Source of the DNA: Clostridiales bacterium
Lineage (GTDB): Bacteria; Bacillota; Clostridia; Tissierellales; Dethiosulfatibacteraceae
Reading direction: 5' to 3'
NCBI GenBank assembly: GCA_003539375.1
Contig: DPPH01000245.1
Location: 1-7,902, forward strand
DNA: 7,902 bases
Shown here: positions 5,180 to 7,902 of the stretch, piece by piece
Numbering within the stretch: the first letter of the stretch is position 1
Layout: each line of letters opens with the position of its first letter
Position numbers and translations under genes: made by a program
Notes under the pieces: model-generated
Databases searched by the model: none
Seen by the model: only the letters and a program-made list of their open reading frames with translations
Told to the model about the DNA's origin: nothing

Positions 5180-5761
5180 TTAATCTAAAGGTAATATCAT
5201 GAAATACTCATCAACATATGTACCATTGCTATACTTAAGAGCATGCTTCTTCGTCCCATGAATCTCAAATCCTAAATTCTTGTACATAGCTATTGCCCGT
5301 TCATTCTCTGTAACAACTTCTAATTCAAGTTGCTCAACTCTGTTGCTCTTACACCAATCTATACATTCTTCCATCAACACTCTACCAATACCCATACCCC
5401 AATAGGCTTTCATAACTGATATGCCCAAAGCAGCCCTATGTATATATCTTCGATTATTCATTACTATGCCCACAGAACAATTAGCTACAATCGTACCATC
5501 TACTTGTCCAACTAACATCTGGCTATTCTTATCATAAGCAAAGCTTCTTACAAAATCTTTTTCTTGTTCTAGTGAAAAACTAAATTCCCCTGGTTCTCGT
5601 GCGAGATATTTTGTCTCACAATCTACTGCTTTTATATAATCGATTAATTCTTGAGCATCAGATTCTTCTGGAATGCGTACAATCAGCTGCTTGTTTCCTC
5701 TTAATTCATACTTGCCTTTGTAAGTTACCGTTTCAGTTTCGTTAAGTTCGTGGTTACACAT
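5180..5761 (-). CDS. GNAT family N-acetyltransferase (first of two)
   Basis: 193 residues from the ATG at 5759-5761. This start has GGAGG 8 bases upstream; an ATG five codons earlier has none because that GGAGG is part of its own codons. A single GNAT domain is visible: the acetyl-CoA motif GISVMKAYWGMGIGRVL (residues 113-129, with the Q/R-x-x-G-x-G pattern as W-G-M-G-I-G) and ENERAIAMYKNLGFEIHG (152-169), typical of the C-terminal half. A 30-residue N-terminal arm precedes the domain. The substrate is not told by sequence; similar proteins acetylate amines, peptides or toxic amino-acid analogues. The gene is overlapped at its start by a leader ORF (5725-5832) with a far stronger ribosome binding site, an arrangement repeated at the next acetyltransferase. 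No terminator is evident downstream. Confidence 0.87.
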   Translation of the reverse strand: MCNHELNETETVTYKGKYELRGNKQLIVRIPEESDAQELIDYIKAVDCETKYLAREPGEFSFSLEQEKDFVRSFAYDKNSQMLVGQVDGTIVANCSVGIVMNNRRYIHRAALGISVMKAYWGMGIGRVLMEECIDWCKSNRVEQLELEVVTENERAIAMYKNLGFEIHGTKKHALKYSNGTYVDEYFMILPLD

Positions 5762-5832
5762 AATAATTTCCTCCATTCAAAATTGTCTGTTCCAAAAACA
5801 ATGTCCGCAATATCGCTAATGTCGCTATCCAT
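5725..5832 (-). CDS. Leader peptide ORF upstream of the first acetyltransferase
   Basis: 35 codons from the ATG at 5830-5832 to a TAA at 5725-5727, 37 bases inside the acetyltransferase gene in another frame. It is preceded at 7 bases by GGAGG within AAAGGAGGTGGT, an almost full match to the 16S rRNA 3' end. The peptide starts MDSDISDIADIVFGTDNFEW, with S-D-I repeats encoded by AGC GAC/GAT ATT, and ends KLKR. The acetyltransferase's own GGAGG lies inside leader codons 19-21, so ribosomes on the leader pass over it. A second leader of the same design lies at 6976-7074. It probably controls or couples translation; the peptide itself resembles no family I know. Confidence 0.6.
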   Translation of the reverse strand: MDSDISDIADIVFGTDNFEWRKLLCVTTNLTKLKR

Positions 5833-5835
5833 GTA

Positions 5836-5850
5836 ACCACCTCCTTTAAA
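5836..5850 (-). promoter_or_regulatory. Very strong ribosome binding site of leader 1
   Basis: TTTAAAGGAGGTGGT is identical over 15 bases to the element at 7079-7093. AAGGAGGTG pairs with nine consecutive bases of the usual 16S anti-Shine-Dalgarno end. It serves the leader ORF, not the acetyltransferase, which lies 75 bases further on. Confidence 0.75.
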
Positions 5851-5860
5851 GTCAAATATA

Positions 5861-6105
5861 TTAGGATATCAATATAAAGCATCTGACTCTTTTACAGCCT
5901 AATTCCATAAAAATACCTCTCCTTAGTAAATCCAAAAACCTCTCATCTAGACTGGAAGGATTTATATCCATTAATGGTTCATAAATGGTTACTAAACCTT
6001 CAAAACTAGATAGTTTCTCCTTATAGTTATTAATTTTTTCTTGAAAAGCTTATCTAAGAGCACTGGGCTAACAAAATTTATTTCTACACCTATATTCAAT
6101 TCCAT
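5861..6105 (-). pseudogene. Frameshifted N-terminal fragment resembling a sugar phosphate isomerase/epimerase
   Basis: One minus-strand frame starts at the ATG 6103-6105 and reads MELNIGVEINFVSPVLLDK; near 6045, in an A/T-run, the sense passes to another frame reading FQEKINNYKEKLSSFEGLV, TIYEPLMDINPSSLDERF and then FMELGCKR, ending at a TAA (5861-5863). Joined, this resembles the first ~85 residues of the xylose isomerase-like TIM-barrel family, where the block is typically (V)TIHGPFMD(I/L)NP.S.D. The remainder of the gene (about 200 residues) is missing. There is no ribosome binding site at the proposed ATG. It fills most of the 5777-6182 gap between the two acetyltransferases and ends at the leader-1 upstream box. 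The family call is by eye from one motif block. Confidence 0.5.
5872..5883 (-). promoter_or_regulatory. Conserved box upstream of leader 1
   Basis: GATGCTTTATAT (minus strand) matches GATGCTCTATAT at 7134-7145 in 11 of 12 bases. TGCTTTATA could act as an extended -10 (TGn followed by a TATAAT-like hexamer), but no good -35 is found, so the exact promoter is not fixed. Confidence 0.35.
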
Positions 6106-6182
6106 ATTTTTTTAAGTTTTCAGAATTAAAAACACATTGTTGATTCTTCATCTTATGTCCTACTTAACTATTTATCCAAACA

Positions 6183-6995
6183 TTAATATGCAAAGTCGTA
6201 TTGCTCAATCTTTCCCGCCTCTTTATAGCCAATATTTTTATATACTTTGTTAGACTGTGGATTTTTTAAATCTGCATATAACATTGGTGTTAAACCCTCA
6301 TTGAGTAGAAGAAGACTTAATTCAGCCACCAAAGCACTAGCATATCCATTTTTTCTCCTCTGAGGTGGTGTGTAAACATAATTAATCCTTGCATGTCTAA
6401 CTGAACGGTGAGTAACATGAGCCATTGTAACTATATCACTGTCTACTGACCACAAATATAGATTCCCAGAGTTAATCAGTTGTTCTGCTCCTGACAATTG
6501 GCTTTCTACAGTAACCTCTTGTCCATATCCATCTAGGATAAAGTCAACGCAATATTTAGCAATTTGATGAGTATGAGTATTCTTTGAAAGCATCATTTTT
6601 CCTTTATTGCTTCTGGTTTTTATAACCTCTGTACAGTAATATGACTGTAACCCCATTGATTTCTTATAAGTTATTCCACAATTTTTTGAATATTTTTCTG
6701 CAAATTGTTTTGCAACTCTTGGATCAGCTGCTATCCCTTGTATTTTTCTGTTTGATACATTTTCACTTATCATATCAACAATATTGTCTATAGTTCCTTG
6801 CTCTAACTCTTTATTAACCCAAAGCCACATTGCTCTTCCAAAATTACTCAAAGCTATGGCCTTGTCGTTTGAAATCTTTAATGCAACATCTAAATCTCCC
6901 TCTATTATCCTATGCATTAAATTAAACTGAACTTCATGTTTCATAAATGGATTTTCATTTAACACGTTATCTTCTTTAACAAACGGTGTAAACAT
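6183..6995 (-). CDS. GNAT family N-acetyltransferase (second, two-part)
   Basis: 270 residues from the ATG at 6993-6995, chosen because AGGAGG lies 6 bases before it; an upstream GTG (7011-7013) has no site. The C-terminal part is a recognisable GNAT domain: HARINYVYTPPQRRKNGYAS (201-220), with R-R-K-N-G-Y-A as the acetyl-CoA loop, and NPQSNKVYKNIGYKEAG (245-261). The N-terminal 140 residues are less typical (GIAADPRVAKQFAEKY, 87-102) and may be a degenerate second GNAT-like fold, as in FR47-like two-domain acetyltransferases. The substrate is unknown. The first codons are overlapped by 20 bases with a leader ORF (6976-7074). No terminator follows, so transcripts may run through the remnant at 5861-6105 into the first acetyltransferase. 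Confidence 0.85.
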   Translation of the reverse strand: MFTPFVKEDNVLNENPFMKHEVQFNLMHRIIEGDLDVALKISNDKAIALSNFGRAMWLWVNKELEQGTIDNIVDMISENVSNRKIQGIAADPRVAKQFAEKYSKNCGITYKKSMGLQSYYCTEVIKTRSNKGKMMLSKNTHTHQIAKYCVDFILDGYGQEVTVESQLSGAEQLINSGNLYLWSVDSDIVTMAHVTHRSVRHARINYVYTPPQRRKNGYASALVAELSLLLLNEGLTPMLYADLKNPQSNKVYKNIGYKEAGKIEQYDFAY

Positions 6996-7074
6996 GATAT
7001 ACCTCCTGTGCATTTATTTTGATGCTAATAGTTATTTCGCTAATGTTGCTGATGTCATTAATGTCGCTAATCAC
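6976..7074 (-). CDS. Leader peptide ORF upstream of the second acetyltransferase
   Basis: 32 codons from a GTG at 7072-7074 to a TAA at 6976-6978, which lies 20 bases inside the acetyltransferase gene in another frame. AAAGGAGGTGGT ends just before it, with GGAGG 8 bases from the GTG. The peptide starts MISDINDISNISEITIS: the S-D-I theme of leader 1 again, written in degenerate AGC GAC ATT repeats. The AGGAGG of the acetyltransferase is made of leader codons 23-25. Apart from the shared first ~12 codons the two leaders differ, so the N-terminal repeat, the strong binding site and the overlap are what is conserved. Confidence 0.6.
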   Translation of the reverse strand: MISDINDISNISEITISIKINAQEVYHVYTVC

Positions 7075-7078
7075 GCTT

Positions 7079-7093
7079 ACCACCTCCTTTAAA
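7079..7093 (-). promoter_or_regulatory. Very strong ribosome binding site of leader 2
   Basis: TTTAAAGGAGGTGGT, the exact copy of the element at 5836-5850. It is preceded by an 8-bp inverted repeat (AAATTCTT at 7091-7098 with AAGAATTT at 7113-7120, 14-base loop) whose 3' arm in the mRNA overlaps the start of this element by three bases, so a hairpin could form beside the ribosome binding site. Confidence 0.7.
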
Positions 7094-7133
7094 TTCTTCT
7101 AAATTTTGATAAAAGAATTTAAATAATGTTATC

Positions 7134-7145
7134 ATATAGAGCATC
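7134..7145 (-). promoter_or_regulatory. Conserved box upstream of leader 2
   Basis: GATGCTCTATAT (minus strand), the partner of the box at 5872-5883. A TTGATT lies 18 bases upstream of TCTATA, giving a possible weak promoter. The distance from the box to the ribosome binding site is 19 bases longer than at leader 1. Confidence 0.35.
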
Positions 7146-7317
7146 AATTATTTTTTAAAATCAACTACCATATATAAATTTAATTATATAAAACTATAGA
7201 TTAAGTGTAAAACAATAATAAATAATATTTTAATTTTTAAATCAATAAAAATAAAAAAACTCCAAATATCTGAACTTTCATTATTAAATATAATATATGT
7301 ATTGACATAATCACTTA

Positions 7318-7434
7318 TTATTTCTTTTCATCTTTATTTACTAAAAAATCATTAACAATTTTTTTTATTTCTCCTTGCATAATGCAGTATTTTTTGCTAA
7401 ATTATTTTGAAATTTCTTCTATTATATTTGTCAT
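7318..7434 (-). pseudogene. Possible small ORF broken by one stop codon
   Basis: From the ATG at 7432-7434 the minus strand reads MTNIIEEISK, a TAA, then FSKKYCIMQGEIKKIVNDFL and VNKDEKK to a TAA at 7318-7320, all in one frame. The amino-acid composition looks natural after the stop, but Lys/Ile/Asn-rich reading is also what random AT-rich DNA gives. No ribosome binding site was found. Confidence 0.2.
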
Positions 7435-7637
7435 TCTATTGGTATTCTGAAATATTTAATGTCAAACTAATATCCTTAAACCCTTATGCTTATATTATAT
7501 AAAATCTAACAATTATTAATTTTAGTAGTTGGTATTATATAGCAAAGTCTACCCTCTATATACTAATAGTCTGTTTCCAACAACAATTGCTAAATTATGA
7601 AAATAGCAAATATAACTCAAATTAACATTTTATCGCT

Positions 7638-7685
7638 AGATAAATAAAGACCTGAAACCTCTAATAGTAAAGGTTTACAAGTCTT
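7638..7685 (-). terminator. Hairpin terminator on the minus strand
   Basis: AAGAC (7647-7651) pairs with GTCTT (7681-7685) and AAACCT (7655-7660) with AGGTTT (7671-7676), with a small internal loop and a 10-base end loop. On the minus strand it is followed by TTATTTATC. It lies 8 bases behind the stop of the THVETVV-containing fragment and is probably the old terminator of that gene. Confidence 0.5.
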
Positions 7686-7692
7686 ATTATCT

Positions 7693-7767
7693 TCATCTCT
7701 TTCCCAGCATTACTACCGTCTCCACGTGTGTTTTGGCAGTATGATGATAGTTTTTGGCAGAAACATA
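7693..7767 (-). pseudogene. Remnant of the C-terminus of an RlmD/TrmA-type RNA methyltransferase
   Basis: A minus-strand frame of 24 codons between a TAA (7768-7770) and a TGA (7693-7695) reads HHTAKTHVETVVMLGKR at its end. (T/A)HVETVVLL is the usual last block of 23S rRNA uracil-5-methyltransferases of the RlmD/RumA type. The sequence further upstream on this strand (up to 7902) does not continue as the enzyme, so only a scrap remains. A terminator follows at the expected distance. The motif is short, so the call is tentative. Confidence 0.35.
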
Positions 7768-7902
7768 TTATATTTACTATGGGCTTTTTTTTGAGACCCC
7801 GGTGTCTTAAACTGTATCTTCTCATGAAACATGATTAATTTTATTAAGGGCCATTTTTACAAATATATTTTTTTCTTGCAAATACATATACACCCACTTG
7901 AA

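Larger units (their letters stand above)
7146..7902. other. AT-rich region without an intact gene
   Basis: No ORF of useful length with a ribosome binding site is present in this 757-base stretch. I see only short decayed reading frames (7318-7434 and 7693-7767, minus strand), one hairpin terminator (7638-7685) and a direct repeat of TTTTGGCAG (7731-7739 and 7752-7760). No tRNA, rRNA, CRISPR repeat or clear insertion-sequence end was recognised. The composition is much more AT-rich than the genes. Confidence 0.6.

Noticed and set aside
6070..6151. 27-codon minus-strand ORF beginning MKNQQCVFNSENLKK
   Set aside because: It has a fair AGGA upstream but overlaps the isomerase-like remnant in another frame, is very short and shows no motif.
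7146..7902. CRISPR array, tRNA or insertion-sequence ends in the AT-rich right end
   Set aside because: No regularly spaced repeats, no cloverleaf and no paired terminal inverted repeats could be seen; the only repeats are short and isolated.

Overview
The window is AT-rich DNA with strong AGGAGG-type ribosome binding sites, short intergenic gaps, one TTG start and a gene set (KatG, RIC, a Crp/Fnr regulator, DUF3795, PadR plus DUF2812, GNAT enzymes) typical of an anaerobic, low-GC Firmicute of the Clostridia type. The species cannot be told from the sequence alone.

Left part (1-3304), a redox-stress and metabolism neighbourhood. It opens with the last 52 codons of a catalase-peroxidase (katG, + strand) and a strong terminator. 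Facing it is a two-gene minus-strand operon of class I fructose-bisphosphate aldolase followed by a MoaE-like protein. Next comes a Crp/Fnr regulator with an FNR-like N-terminal cysteine cluster (minus strand), divergent from ric (scdA/ytfE type), a di-iron iron-sulfur-repair protein. The 145-bp gap between these two holds a perfect TGTGA-N6-TCACA palindrome. It matches the regulator's RETVSR recognition helix and sits near -40 of the best ric -10 box. Peroxide removal, Fe-S/NO sensing and Fe-S repair are thus side by side.

Middle part (3345-5003). A cysteine-rich DUF3795 protein (minus) is divergent from a padR-DUF2812 operon (+). The padR promoter is covered by four 15-bp TATC-N7-GATA boxes arranged as two abutting pairs. 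The two genes overlap by ATGA. A plus-strand terminator at 3941-3982 has no evident gene in front of it.

Right part (5004-7902). Two different GNAT acetyltransferase genes lie in the same direction (minus). Each is preceded by the same unusual 5' arrangement: a near-perfect Shine-Dalgarno (TTTAAAGGAGGTGGT), a 32-35 codon leader ORF opening with Ser-Asp-Ile repeats, and a leader stop codon located just inside the acetyltransferase gene in another frame. This suggests a shared translational control or coupling device and is the most novel item here. Between the two genes lies a frameshifted remnant resembling a sugar phosphate isomerase/epimerase. The last 800 bases are AT-rich and carry only decayed fragments (one ending in a THVETVV motif like the C-terminus of RlmD/TrmA-type RNA methyltransferases) and a minus-strand hairpin terminator.
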